Origin: Candidatus Poseidoniales archaeon
GTDB lineage: Archaea; Thermoplasmatota; Poseidoniia; Poseidoniales; Poseidoniaceae
Direction of reading: 5' to 3'
DNA length: 45,883 bases
Assembly (NCBI GenBank): GCA_003602605.1
Contig: QQRW01000028.1
Span: 169,129 to 215,011, forward strand
Positions 34,812 through 44,092 of this stretch are shown here, one piece after another; the stretch's first letter is position 1; each line of letters starts with the position of its first letter. Below the pieces are notes generated by a model that was given only the letters and a program-made list of their open reading frames with translations, was not told the origin of the DNA and made no database searches. Both the position numbers and the translations under genes were made by a program.

Positions 34812-35849
34812 ATGATTATCAAGGTGGCAATCAACGGATACGGGACAATCGGAAAACGGGTTGCAGACGCAGTCGACGCTCAAGATGACATGGAAATTGT
34901 TGGCGTGACGAAAACACGACCGGCTTTTGGATGCGATTTGGCAGTAAGAAAGGGTTATCCAATTTACTGCACATTTGATGACGCCGACAGAATCGCAGCA
35001 TTCGCTGATGCAGGTTACACCTGTCACGGTGGTCTTTCCGACCTACTCAAAGTGGCTGACATCGTGATCGACTGTTCGCCCGGCAAGGTTGGTGCTTCAA
35101 ACAAAGACACCTACGAGAATGCTGGAGTTAAGTGGATTTTCCAAGGTGGAGAAAAGCACGCCATGACGGGAATGTCGTATACATCCTCTGCGAATCACAA
35201 AGAAAACTTGAATGTTCAAGGAACCCGTGTAGTTTCATGCAACACCACAGGTCTCTCCCGAACTCTCGTTCCGTTGTACGAACACTGCGGCGAGTTGCGC
35301 GTTGAATGTACCATGATTCGCCGTGCTGCTGATCCGGGTGACTCGAACAAGGGCCCAATCAATGCTATCAAACCGGTACTCAAGGTCCCTTCTCATCACG
35401 GCCCGGATGTAATGACGGTGAAACCGCAAATTCAGATTAATTCCATGGCTGTTGCAGTTCCGACTACCATCATGCACGTTCATGTGGTCACAGCAACTCT
35501 TCCGGAAGGCCATGGGCTTACAACCGAATCCGTATTGGATATGTGGTCAAAATCACCACGATTAGTCATTATGAACGGTGCAGAAACCGGCATCACAACC
35601 ACTGCTGAAGTCATGGAATTTGCTCGTGATATTGGTAGGAAGTGGGGAGACCTGCATGAAATATTCATCTGGGAAGATGGTGTTAAACTCGAGGGGAACA
35701 CGCTCTACTACTTCCAAGCGATTCACCAAGAGTCAGATGTCATTCCTGAAAACATCGATGCAATCCGTGCATTGATGGGTGTTGAAGACGATTGGATGGC
35801 ATCGGTCGCTAAGACAGATGCAGCCATTTCCAAGTACAACAACCTGTGA
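34812..35849 (+). CDS. gap: Glyceraldehyde-3-phosphate dehydrogenase, archaeal type II
   Basis: GAPDH oxidises glyceraldehyde-3-phosphate to 1,3-bisphosphoglycerate (or runs in reverse in gluconeogenesis) in the cytosol. The ATG at 34812 (MIIKVAINGYGTIGKRVADAV) opens with the NAD(P)-binding loop; the longer ORF starts at TTG. The catalytic Cys143 lies in the archaeal signature SCNTTGLSRTL. RRAADPGDSNKGPINAI and PTTIMHVHVVTATL are further family blocks. The size (345 aa) is normal. A perfect short hairpin follows the stop. Confidence 0.96.
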   Translation: MIIKVAINGYGTIGKRVADAVDAQDDMEIVGVTKTRPAFGCDLAVRKGYPIYCTFDDADRIAAFADAGYTCHGGLSDLLKVADIVIDCSPGKVGASNKDTYENAGVKWIFQGGEKHAMTGMSYTSSANHKENLNVQGTRVVSCNTTGLSRTLVPLYEHCGELRVECTMIRRAADPGDSNKGPINAIKPVLKVPSHHGPDVMTVKPQIQINSMAVAVPTTIMHVHVVTATLPEGHGLTTESVLDMWSKSPRLVIMNGAETGITTTAEVMEFARDIGRKWGDLHEIFIWEDGVKLEGNTLYYFQAIHQESDVIPENIDAIRALMGVEDDWMASVAKTDAAISKYNNL

Positions 35850-35854
35850 ACCGA

Positions 35855-35869
35855 TGCCCCGAAGGGGCA
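35855..35869 (+). other. Perfect hairpin after gap
   Basis: TGCCCC-GAA-GGGGCA is a 6-bp perfect stem with a 3-nt loop, beginning 6 bp after the gap stop codon. No T-run follows, so a classic T-tract terminator is not supported. It may stabilise the 3' end of the gap mRNA or sit in the leader of the S8 protease gene. Confidence 0.4.
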
Positions 35870-35913
35870 CATTCAAGGGGCGTGTTGAAAAAGGTAATTG
35901 ATTTCGATGGGCT

Positions 35914-38900
35914 ATGCAGGGCACTCGACAACCATTGCTCATGCTCGTTGTGCTTCTGCTTACATCGGCTAGCCCGTTGTTAATGGATGACTTTTCATCA
36001 TCACATTCGCTTGCTAGCGACGAACCAAAACAACTTTCAGAAGCTGAACGCCTCGACTTGGCACAGCAATTGTGGTCTCCGCTCGAGTCCTCAAGTATTT
36101 TTGCTACCGATCTTCAAGATTCAAGCGGTATTTTGCGACTTCAAGCAGGTGAATATGACCCGCTGTTGGCTGACGGCCCAGTCCTCAACAAAGCCTTCAT
36201 CGATTCTCAAGACCCTTCTCAAACCGGACTGGCTATGCTTCAACTGCACGAACACGACGGGGCCGTTCTTGATTCACTCTCGAAAACATACGGCCTTACT
36301 CCCCTTGATTTCATCGCAGATGAAGGATGGCTTGTTCGATTACCAGAACCACCTATGGCTTCCTTGGAATTGCTCCAATCTGACGAACGTGTCCGCTGGG
36401 CAGGACCACAACACCCAGGCTGGAGGATTCACAGCGAGCTGCTCTCAGTTTCAGGACACACGCATCTCGCCCTTGTTCCATCTTCTGATTTGGCACTCGG
36501 TGGTCTTGAGACCTTGAGCCTCGACTTGCTGCAAATGGGTGCATCTGAAGCATGGTGCGGAGTTGGACTGTGCGAAGTTAACTTCCATTCAAAACTACAG
36601 TCAACATTGCTTAACAACATCATGCATGATGGACGTATCATTTGGACTGAACCGACTCATGGACTGACTCTACACAATGCGCTGGCCGGTGGTATTGTCG
36701 GTACTGATGGCGTTGCAGCGAATGCTTCTTTCACACTTGACGGCTCTGGAGAAACCATTGCAATTGCCGATACCGGCGTTGATCAGGACCATCCAGACAT
36801 CTCTGGCAGAGTGGCAGGTGTATTCACGAACTTTGGTCTTGACTCCTCTCCCAAGGATTCGAATACAGGACATGGCACTCACATCGCACTCTCGGTACTT
36901 GGAGACGGTACTGGCGACTCAACCGCAGAAGGAATCGCTCCATCTGCAAACCTTGTCATGTATGCGCTTGAACACGACCCAACCGGCGTATTTGGAAGAC
37001 TTGGCTCAATTTACGACTTACTCAATGATGCGGAGCAACGAACTGCTCGCATTTCTGTTAACGCATGGGGCTCGAATGGCAACTACGGTCACTACACTGC
37101 AGACTCTCGTTCGGTCGACCTGCTTGTTCACCAAAAGAATACAGTCCTGCCTTTGTTTTCTGCGGGTGATCGAGGTGCCAGTGGCCCATCACAAGTTGCT
37201 GCACCATCGACAGGAAAGAATGTTCTTTCGGTGGGCACATCACAGACCGGTGCATTAAGCGGTACCGTCGCAAACATCTCCAGCCTCGGACCGAGTCTTG
37301 ATGGACGAATAAAGCCAGATATTGTTGCTCCAGGCATTGACATTTGCTCTGGTCTGGCTGAAGAGGCCAAGTCTCCCGGCGGCCCTTCATGTGCGAATGG
37401 AGTTCATGCGGACGGAACAACAAATCTCTACATGACGCTTTCAGGTTCATCACATGCGACTGCAATTGCAGGTGGCACGACCGCTCTCGTCAGAGAGTTC
37501 CTTCGTGAGCAAGTGAACATCAATTCACCTTCCGCATCACTCATCAAAGCAGCCGTCATCAACGGAGCTACAGACCTTGGAACTCCGGATATCCCCAATT
37601 CAGAGGAAGGGTGGGGGCAGGTCAATTTAGAACGTACTGTTCTGCCTATGGATGGCTCGTTTGCATTGGATACCTTCTTTGATCACAATAAGGAATTGAC
37701 TGCAGGATTTGGATTACTCTATTCATTTGATCTTGACCCGAGTCATGGTGTTGACATAACGCTTGCATGGTCGGATGTAGAAGGAAGTGCCAACGCCGCT
37801 CAGTCCTCTGCTCGGCTCGTTAACAACCTTGATCTGGTCATGGTCGACCCTGACGGTAATGAATGGCTCGGTAACGATTTCTTAAACGGGGTTTCGACAA
37901 CCGGTGGAAGCGCAGATACGCTCAACAATGTAGAGCGAATCAAGGTCGCTCCTGGCGTTCTCACCACTTCGGGTCAGTGGCAAATCAAAGTTCTTCACTC
38001 CGGTGGCCTCTCACAGAGATTCAGCCTCATTGTTGTAGCTGATGCAACATCAATTCCACAAGCTGATTTGGCCACATACGATGGAAGCATTGTACCATCA
38101 TCGGCAGAACCTCTCAAAGACGATCTCATTACCCTTCAGCTCGGTTGGATTAACCAAGGTACCCTCTCGACCGGTTCATTTCGTGTTACTCTTGAAGATT
38201 TGACAACCGGTCAGACGTTGTTCGATGCGGACAGATCTGCCCTTGAACCAGGAGAGATAGATTCGTTCTTGTTGCAACACCAATTCACAACTACCGGTAC
38301 ACATTCAATGCGCTTGAGTATCGACACCCTCGACCAAGTGAGCGAGATAAACGACGGAGTCTCGGGGGTTGACAATAATATTTGGGAGCAGGACATCGAA
38401 GTGACAGCACTTGGTGTTCGAGTTGTCGCACTTGACGATACGGGTTCAGCACCGACCTCTGCAGAGGACCGTGCATTGTCTGCAGTTCACACGTTTGATG
38501 TCCTTAATGCCTCATCGATTGATATCCCTATTCATATTCTGCACGAAGGGACTGGAGAGCAGCCTGTGACCATATCGGTTACGAATGTCCAAAAACCTCA
38601 ACCAGGCCGTCCTGATTTCTTACTTGCACCTGAGGATTCGTGGTCGAAAACAGTATCCGAAATTGGACCATATGTTTTACAAGGCCAAGGCGAGACGGGT
38701 GATTTCAAAGAACTCAATGTTACTCTCGTCAACAATTTCGTCGACCTCTCAAATCAAGATTCGCCTCGGTACGCTCGTGCTGGAACATTTGTTGTAGACA
38801 TTACTGCTCGCTACCAATCACAACCAACGGTCTCTCACACTCAGCGAATTACAATCATCGTTCCACAAGTCACGGATGTTAACATTGGAGCAGCGGGTAT

Positions 38901-40893
38901 CACTGGTCTTTCGGCAGCACCCGGTGAATCTACGGGTTTCTCAATTTCTGTCATGAACATCGGAAACACTCCGGCGCAGTATTCAGTCTCGTGTGAGTCT
39001 GCGAATAGATGGCAGATTCAACTCGGAAATTCCAATTCATCTACCTTGGAATTTGAACCTCTTAACATTAAGGAATCCTTGCCAATGCTCATTCAAATAT
39101 GGGTTCCACCAGTTTCCAATGGAGTTCCAGAAGCCGGTTCGACCGATACAGTGACCTGCCAAGTGAATTCCCCAACTGACCCAACACTCAATTTCACTCA
39201 GTCTGTGGAAGTGTTGGTTTTGGCACAGGAATCCTTTGACAGCGATCTTTACGATGACATAGGGCCCATAGGCCCCTCTTCCTCGAATCGAATTATTATG
39301 GTTGACACCGCTCAACAAGTCAATTTGAATCTAACCGTAGAAAACACGGGTAACAAGGAAATCGACTTGGATGTTAAAATCCAACCAAGTAACCCACTTT
39401 GGCCTATCGAGGTTACCTACATGGGCCAGCAAAACAGCCGTCAAATCTCTCTTACATTACTCGGTGGTGAAGTGGCAACAGTCCATTTCGTCATTGGTGT
39501 CCCTCCAGTAGCGGAGGAGGGTGAAGTCAACAACTTCGTTATTCGAACTGAAAAATCAGCTCAATCCTTCGTTTCCAATACGACGGTATTGAAGGTACGA
39601 GACGACCTCTCCATGGATCTCTTTGGGCCCGAATCTGGCGTCATTGAAACAGTCATTTCAACGGACTTTTCGTTTGGTGAATTTACTGTCGTCAATACCG
39701 GTAATGCAGCTCTGACGCTGAATTGGAGCAATGGCTTAGCAGCAGATGGATGGGTTGTTGGTTACGCGAATCCGAGCACATACATTGAACCTCGAGAGGA
39801 GCGAACAGTCCGCCTGGGTTTCATACCTCCTACTAATACTCCTGTCACTGAAAAGGCCTTTGAACTGGTAGCAACAGTTACAGGATTTAGCAACGGTAGG
39901 TCCGTGCAGAACTCCATTACGGTAGATGTGGCAGTCGTCGAGTCTGTATTTGCGAACTTCACGGTTCAAGACCCCACAGTTGCACCGTTTTCGTCCGTTG
40001 CACGTGGTGTCGCTGCAACTCAAAATATTGTGATCCGTAACGACGGCAATGTCCCTCTCAGCGGGGATCTTCTGTCTCAAGTTCTGGATCAAGAAGGAAA
40101 TGTTTCTTCAGATTGGACGCTTGTCTGTTCGCCTCTTTCGCTTGAAAACCTCGGAGTTGGTGAAGAACGCATTGTTTCACTGGAACTTACTCCAAGTACA
40201 GATGCGATGAAAGGGCTGCATTTTTCGACATTGAGTCTCACTTCGAATGGTGCTGTAATCGGTACACTTTCTATCGAGACGACCGTGGAGTCCGCTACGG
40301 GGACTGAAGGGTTCTTGGGTGGATTGCCGATTTATGTCAGTGTTCCTCTTGTCAGCATCATACTGCTTGCAGCAATTGTTGTTGCACTTCGACTGAAGAA
40401 GAGCGGTGAACTCACCGACTCGGGTGAAGAGCTGGTTGCGCCTGATGCCTTTGTCAATCCCGACCATCTTGGAACTCGACGCAGTGATGCACTCGATATC
40501 GGTCACGCAGTTAATGAACTTGCAAGCGGCGAGGTTTCCTCAGAAGAAATAGCAGCTGCTCTGGCCCAATCCCTTGACATGCCATCATCGGTGCCTCAAG
40601 CGATTCCACCGGTGGGATCACCGCCTGCAGGATTACCACCTGTTGGAATGCCACCTCGAGGTCTTCCCCTACCTGTGCCTGCAGGAATGCCGCCTGCTGG
40701 ATTGCCGCCGAAGTCCCTGCCAAAACTTCCTTTGCCGATGCCGGCTCAACCGATACCGGCCCCAATGCCAGCCCCTGCCCCTGCAACCCCCATACCTGCG
40801 ACTGGCCCTCCACTACCACCGAGCGGTTTGCCGAACGGGTGGACCATGGAACAATGGCAACACTACGGCCAGCAATGGTTAGACAGGCAGTGA
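35914..40893 (+). CDS. Giant S8 (subtilisin-like) protease, membrane-anchored
   Basis: This 1659-aa protein has a signal peptide (PLLMLVVLLLTSASPLL), then a ~240-residue N-terminal region, probably a propeptide. The subtilase domain (about 280-560) carries Asp286 (IAIADTGVDQDHPD), His320 (GHGTHIALSV) and Ser513 (LSGSSHATAIAGG). The oxyanion-hole position, usually Asn (AAGN), is Asp419 (FSAGDRGAS). A P/jelly-roll-like segment and several CARDB/NEW3-like Ig modules follow (TLQLGWINQGTLSTGSFRV; FSISVMNIGNTPAQYSVSC). Then come a membrane helix near residues 1472-1493 and a Pro-rich cytosolic tail ending PPLPPSGLPNGWTMEQWQHYGQQWL. It likely degrades proteins outside the cell while tethered to the membrane, feeding peptide uptake. 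No exporter or sortase gene is adjacent. Confidence 0.95.
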   Translation: MQGTRQPLLMLVVLLLTSASPLLMDDFSSSHSLASDEPKQLSEAERLDLAQQLWSPLESSSIFATDLQDSSGILRLQAGEYDPLLADGPVLNKAFIDSQDPSQTGLAMLQLHEHDGAVLDSLSKTYGLTPLDFIADEGWLVRLPEPPMASLELLQSDERVRWAGPQHPGWRIHSELLSVSGHTHLALVPSSDLALGGLETLSLDLLQMGASEAWCGVGLCEVNFHSKLQSTLLNNIMHDGRIIWTEPTHGLTLHNALAGGIVGTDGVAANASFTLDGSGETIAIADTGVDQDHPDISGRVAGVFTNFGLDSSPKDSNTGHGTHIALSVLGDGTGDSTAEGIAPSANLVMYALEHDPTGVFGRLGSIYDLLNDAEQRTARISVNAWGSNGNYGHYTADSRSVDLLVHQKNTVLPLFSAGDRGASGPSQVAAPSTGKNVLSVGTSQTGALSGTVANISSLGPSLDGRIKPDIVAPGIDICSGLAEEAKSPGGPSCANGVHADGTTNLYMTLSGSSHATAIAGGTTALVREFLREQVNINSPSASLIKAAVINGATDLGTPDIPNSEEGWGQVNLERTVLPMDGSFALDTFFDHNKELTAGFGLLYSFDLDPSHGVDITLAWSDVEGSANAAQSSARLVNNLDLVMVDPDGNEWLGNDFLNGVSTTGGSADTLNNVERIKVAPGVLTTSGQWQIKVLHSGGLSQRFSLIVVADATSIPQADLATYDGSIVPSSAEPLKDDLITLQLGWINQGTLSTGSFRVTLEDLTTGQTLFDADRSALEPGEIDSFLLQHQFTTTGTHSMRLSIDTLDQVSEINDGVSGVDNNIWEQDIEVTALGVRVVALDDTGSAPTSAEDRALSAVHTFDVLNASSIDIPIHILHEGTGEQPVTISVTNVQKPQPGRPDFLLAPEDSWSKTVSEIGPYVLQGQGETGDFKELNVTLVNNFVDLSNQDSPRYARAGTFVVDITARYQSQPTVSHTQRITIIVPQVTDVNIGAAGITGLSAAPGESTGFSISVMNIGNTPAQYSVSCESANRWQIQLGNSNSSTLEFEPLNIKESLPMLIQIWVPPVSNGVPEAGSTDTVTCQVNSPTDPTLNFTQSVEVLVLAQESFDSDLYDDIGPIGPSSSNRIIMVDTAQQVNLNLTVENTGNKEIDLDVKIQPSNPLWPIEVTYMGQQNSRQISLTLLGGEVATVHFVIGVPPVAEEGEVNNFVIRTEKSAQSFVSNTTVLKVRDDLSMDLFGPESGVIETVISTDFSFGEFTVVNTGNAALTLNWSNGLAADGWVVGYANPSTYIEPREERTVRLGFIPPTNTPVTEKAFELVATVTGFSNGRSVQNSITVDVAVVESVFANFTVQDPTVAPFSSVARGVAATQNIVIRNDGNVPLSGDLLSQVLDQEGNVSSDWTLVCSPLSLENLGVGEERIVSLELTPSTDAMKGLHFSTLSLTSNGAVIGTLSIETTVESATGTEGFLGGLPIYVSVPLVSIILLAAIVVALRLKKSGELTDSGEELVAPDAFVNPDHLGTRRSDALDIGHAVNELASGEVSSEEIAAALAQSLDMPSSVPQAIPPVGSPPAGLPPVGMPPRGLPLPVPAGMPPAGLPPKSLPKLPLPMPAQPIPAPMPAPAPATPIPATGPPLPPSGLPNGWTMEQWQHYGQQWLDRQ

Positions 40894-40937
40894 AATGTGA
40901 CATCATCTCTATTACGAGATGCCTCCAGCCCATCAAC

Positions 40938-41567
40938 ATGAGCAGTATAGTTTTGTTTGGACCGCCTGGTGCTGGAAAAGGTACACAGGCTGAAAGGATG
41001 ATGGAGGCAACTGGCCTTCCACAAGTTTCGACTGGAGATATGCTACGGGCTGCAGTAAAGGCTGGCACGCCAACGGGACTTGAAGCTAAGGGATTCATGG
41101 AAGCAGGGCAACTTGTCCCGGATTCCGTAATAATCAACCTCATCAAGGATCGAATTCTTGAGCCAGACGCCAAAAATGGAGTGATGTTTGATGGGTTCCC
41201 AAGAACCATTCCACAGGCCGAGGCTTTGGAACAAATCACCGCTGTGACCCATGTGATTGCCATTGAAGTCCCAGACGAGCGAATTGTCGAGCGCATTTGC
41301 GGGCGATACTCATGTGCTGGCTGTGGGAGTGTCTATCATGATACCTTCAATCCCGTACCTGCAGGTGGATGTACATGCGGTAACTGGGAAGAAAAGCGTA
41401 GGGCTGATGACAACGAAGAAACCGTGAGTTCAAGGCTGTCAGCCTATCACCAACAAACTTCCCCACTGGCAGATTGGTACCGTGCCAAGGGCATATTCCA
41501 TGCTGTAAATGGTGACAGAGCTATCGACGAAATAACCGGTGATATTCTCAACGCTTTGAAACTTTGA
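40938..41567 (+). CDS. adk: Adenylate kinase (zinc-lid, bacterial-type)
   Basis: This enzyme interconverts ATP + AMP and 2 ADP. The ATG at 40938 (MSSIVLFGPPGAGKGTQAERM) gives 209 aa with the P-loop at residue 8, the AMP-binding STGDMLRAAV and the FDGFPRTIPQAEAL block. A lid carries four cysteines (YSCAGCGSVYHDTFNPVPAGGCTCGNW), followed by RADDNEETVSSRL. It is the bacterial/eukaryotic Adk family, not the short archaeal AdkA (GVPGVGGTT) type. The upstream part of the track ORF overlaps the S8 tail and is rejected. The rnp4 gene starts 9 bp downstream. Confidence 0.96.
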   Translation: MSSIVLFGPPGAGKGTQAERMMEATGLPQVSTGDMLRAAVKAGTPTGLEAKGFMEAGQLVPDSVIINLIKDRILEPDAKNGVMFDGFPRTIPQAEALEQITAVTHVIAIEVPDERIVERICGRYSCAGCGSVYHDTFNPVPAGGCTCGNWEEKRRADDNEETVSSRLSAYHQQTSPLADWYRAKGIFHAVNGDRAIDEITGDILNALKL

Positions 41568-41572
41568 GGTGG
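41566..41572 (+). promoter_or_regulatory. Shine-Dalgarno for rnp4 TTG start
   Basis: GAGGTGG overlaps the last base pairs of the adk stop and lies 4 nt before the TTG at 41577. The rnp4 protein contains no internal Met, and this purine-rich site decides for the TTG start. Confidence 0.55.
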
Positions 41573-41576
41573 CATT

Positions 41577-41927
41577 TTGGGTTCGCAGAACAGACGTCGT
41601 CGCAAAGGCAAAGTCGACCGACGGCAAGCTGCATTGAACAGTCAGTCAAAATTGGTTGAACTCGTTGTAGGACGCAAGGAGAATGACGGCTTACTCGTAC
41701 AGTCGAGTATTCGACATCTCGTCCGAATTTCAAGACGACATCGACTACCAGTCCCAGAATCCGTACGCCACCTTTATTGCAAAAAATGCCTCACGCCTTT
41801 TGTACATGGTAAAAATGTCCGTACACGTATTTTAGCTGGGCAACGCATCGTCACTTGCTTATCCTGTGCAAACATACGCCGTTATGGTGGTGGCCCGAAA
41901 TTCCATCGAAAGAAGCAAAATCGCTGA
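41577..41927 (+). CDS. rnp4: RNase P protein component 4 (Rpp21/Rpr2 family)
   Basis: This protein subunit of archaeal RNase P supports tRNA 5'-end maturation. The 116-aa protein has a basic N-terminus (GSQNRRRRKGKVDRRQA), a helical middle (LVRISRRHRLPVPESVRHLYC) and the zinc ribbon YCKKCLTPFVHGKNVRTRILAGQRIVTCLSCANIRRYG, with two CxxC pairs that match the family. It begins with TTG, with no ATG inside the frame. It lies 9 bp after adk and 45-54 bp before the CRM-domain gene, so the three are probably one operon. Confidence 0.93.
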   Translation: MGSQNRRRRKGKVDRRQAALNSQSKLVELVVGRKENDGLLVQSSIRHLVRISRRHRLPVPESVRHLYCKKCLTPFVHGKNVRTRILAGQRIVTCLSCANIRRYGGGPKFHRKKQNR

Positions 41928-41972
41928 GATGCTTTTGTCGCACACTTCTTCAACAAGGTGCTCCACGGATGA

Positions 41973-42248
41973 ATGAGAATCATGGCTGACCGTATTCCTG
42001 AGTCCATACGCCGAGAGGCATTATCACATGATTTCCAACCTACGATTCGCATTGGAAAGTCGGGTATTACGGAGACATTGATCAGCGAGATCGATGCTCA
42101 GTTGAACACAAGGAGTCTCGTTAAAATCAAGATTAATCGTGGACTTTTTGAAAAAAAGGATATTCCAAACGTTTGGTCCCATCTTGCCGAATCCACACAT
42201 TCTGTAATCGTTCTCGCTCGTGGAAATGTCGGCGTTCTTTGGCGTTGA
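41973..42248 (+). CDS. CRM/YhbY-domain RNA-binding protein
   Basis: This 91-aa protein (or 88 aa from the ATG at 41982) is a single CRS1-YhbY (CRM) domain: LSHDFQPTIRIGKSGITETLISEIDAQLNTRSLVKIKINRG, with the GxxG-like loop GKSG, ending in VIVLARGNVGVLWR. Bacterial YhbY binds pre-50S particles; in archaea the gene is often near RNase P or ribosomal genes. A role in rRNA or ribosome assembly is inferred from the domain and from rnp4 next door. Confidence 0.92.
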   Translation: MRIMADRIPESIRREALSHDFQPTIRIGKSGITETLISEIDAQLNTRSLVKIKINRGLFEKKDIPNVWSHLAESTHSVIVLARGNVGVLWR

Positions 42249-42300
42249 GCATTGATTCCGTAGGAAATACTCAATAGTCACCCTCATTTGGATTTTCACA

Positions 42301-44031
42301 ATGAACGGAAACGAACTGGTTCGGATGCGTCGTAGACACCCCTCCCAATACATTGCCCTAGGACTTTTGGCTTTTACTGGTACCATGATGTTTACCTCCC
42401 ACTCAATCGCAGGCGGCGGCTCCACAAGCTCATCAGGTTTCCAAGACATTGAAAACACTCAGGCAGTCTGGGTTGGCCTTGGTATTCTCCTTGGAGTCTA
42501 TGCGCTGATTATTACAGAATATGTCCATCGAACCCTTGCTGCAGCAGTTGGTGGACTCCTTGCAATTCTTGCCCTTGGCTATTACACGCCTGAGTCCGCA
42601 GAGGTTTCCTTCAGTTTAGGTGCAGTGACCACACTCATTGACTGGGAGACGATTGGTCTTCTTTTGGGTATGATGGTCATGGTTGGCATTCTCTCTCACA
42701 CAGGTTTGTTTGAATGGTTCGCAGTCCAAGCCTACAAGCAAAGCGGCGGATCTGTTTGGACACTTGTTGTCATCCTGTGTTCTGTAACGGCTGTGCTTTC
42801 GGCGTTCCTCGATAACGTCACGACCATGCTGTTGCTCACACCCGTGACTATTCAACTGGCGAAGGTTCTCGATCTCAAACCAGTTCCGCTCCTCATTTCC
42901 GAGGTTCTCTTTTCCAACATCGGTGGCGCAGCAACCATGATAGGCGACCCACCGAACATCATGATTGGCTCTGGCCTATCTCCCGCAGCAATCGAAAAAG
43001 CAGGTTATCCTGACTTGGTCAGTGCTGGTGTTACGTTCAACGATTTCATCATCGAAATGGCGCCCGGTATTTTGATGACAATTGTTCCTAGCTTTATGTT
43101 CATTAAGTGGTTCTACGGCGAAGAATTCGCAGGGACCCGAGTTCGTGACATTGCTGAACTTGAAACCAAATACGGCATCAAGGATGTTGCTATGCTCAAA
43201 GTAAGTGGGACCATCTTGGCAATTGTTGTTCTCAACTTCTTCCTTCATCCGATCACGCACATTGCTGTCTCCTGGATTGCGCTCGTCGGTGCAGTTTTGA
43301 TGCTTTTAGCAACCGATCGTCATGAACTGGAAAAGCCGCTCGAACATGTGGAATGGACAACCCTCCTGTTTTTCGCTGGGCTCTTTGTCTTGGTCCATGC
43401 ATTGCAGTACTTAGGCGTAATTTCCTTCATAGGCGACTATGTCACCAAAGGTATTGCTATGTTTGGTACCGATGAGGCGGGCGATGTAGTTCGCCTTGCT
43501 GCAGCAGTTCTAATTATCCTCTGGGTCTCAGCAATTGCCTCTGCCTTCATTGATAATATTCCCTACACAGCCACCATGATTCCAGTCGTCATGCAAATTG
43601 CCTATGAATTAAACATCGATTTGAATCCTATGATTTGGGCGCTTGCATTTGGTGCGTGCCTCGGTGGCAACGGTACACTCATCGGCGCCTCTGCAAACGT
43701 AGTGACTGCAGGAATGTCTGAGGAAGCGGGCTACCCAATCTCGTTCAATGAGTTCTTCAAAGCCGGTTTCCCTATTATGATTCTCACGACTGCCATTGTA
43801 TCAGTCTACATGGTGCTCGTCTATGTCATCGGTGCTGATGGTGGTGCGAATGTCTGGAAGGGCGTCTGTGTCGGTATCACAATGTTCGGAATTATCTGGC
43901 AAATTTCACGTGGTGTGGGCAAGGGTAAGAACTTTGCAGAGGCACTTGTGGACGATGATTTGGATGCATTCACTGAGATCGCAGAACGAGCCGTCGATGT
44001 CATCAAGGGAATGAAGAGCTCCGAAGAATGA
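42301..44031 (+). CDS. ArsB/NhaD-superfamily ion transporter
   Basis: This 576-aa polytopic membrane protein has ~12 predicted helices. The family signatures are visible in both halves: FLDNVTTMLLLTPVTIQLAKVL with NIGGAATMIGDPPNIMIGSGL, and FIDNIPYTATMIPVVMQIA with GACLGGNGTLIGASANVVTAGM, a duplicated hairpin layout as in the ion transporter (IT) superfamily (ArsB, NhaD, P-protein, CitM/SLC13). A polar insertion separates the halves (EFAGTRVRDIAELETKYG). It could export Na+ (NhaD-like), import a dicarboxylate, or act as a P-protein-like anion transporter. No ars regulator is nearby, so an arsenite role is less likely. Confidence 0.92.
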   Translation: MNGNELVRMRRRHPSQYIALGLLAFTGTMMFTSHSIAGGGSTSSSGFQDIENTQAVWVGLGILLGVYALIITEYVHRTLAAAVGGLLAILALGYYTPESAEVSFSLGAVTTLIDWETIGLLLGMMVMVGILSHTGLFEWFAVQAYKQSGGSVWTLVVILCSVTAVLSAFLDNVTTMLLLTPVTIQLAKVLDLKPVPLLISEVLFSNIGGAATMIGDPPNIMIGSGLSPAAIEKAGYPDLVSAGVTFNDFIIEMAPGILMTIVPSFMFIKWFYGEEFAGTRVRDIAELETKYGIKDVAMLKVSGTILAIVVLNFFLHPITHIAVSWIALVGAVLMLLATDRHELEKPLEHVEWTTLLFFAGLFVLVHALQYLGVISFIGDYVTKGIAMFGTDEAGDVVRLAAAVLIILWVSAIASAFIDNIPYTATMIPVVMQIAYELNIDLNPMIWALAFGACLGGNGTLIGASANVVTAGMSEEAGYPISFNEFFKAGFPIMILTTAIVSVYMVLVYVIGADGGANVWKGVCVGITMFGIIWQISRGVGKGKNFAEALVDDDLDAFTEIAERAVDVIKGMKSSEE

Positions 44032-44092
44032 TGAACACATTTCTCCGTTGAATTGAAGTGCCATGGGTTCATGGTAAGCACTGGGGAACTCC

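Noticed and set aside
40590-40830. Short repeated CCxCCTGC(A/T)GG-like units that could suggest a DNA repeat array
   Set aside because: They encode the Pro/Gly/Leu-rich cytosolic tail (LPPVGMPP...) and have no constant spacer, so neither CRISPR nor a non-coding repeat.
40511-41296. 261-aa minus-strand ORF antisense to the S8 tail and adk
   Set aside because: It overlaps two well-supported genes on the other strand and its protein is low-complexity (Ser/Ala/Gly/Val runs) that mirrors the Pro-rich tail codons.
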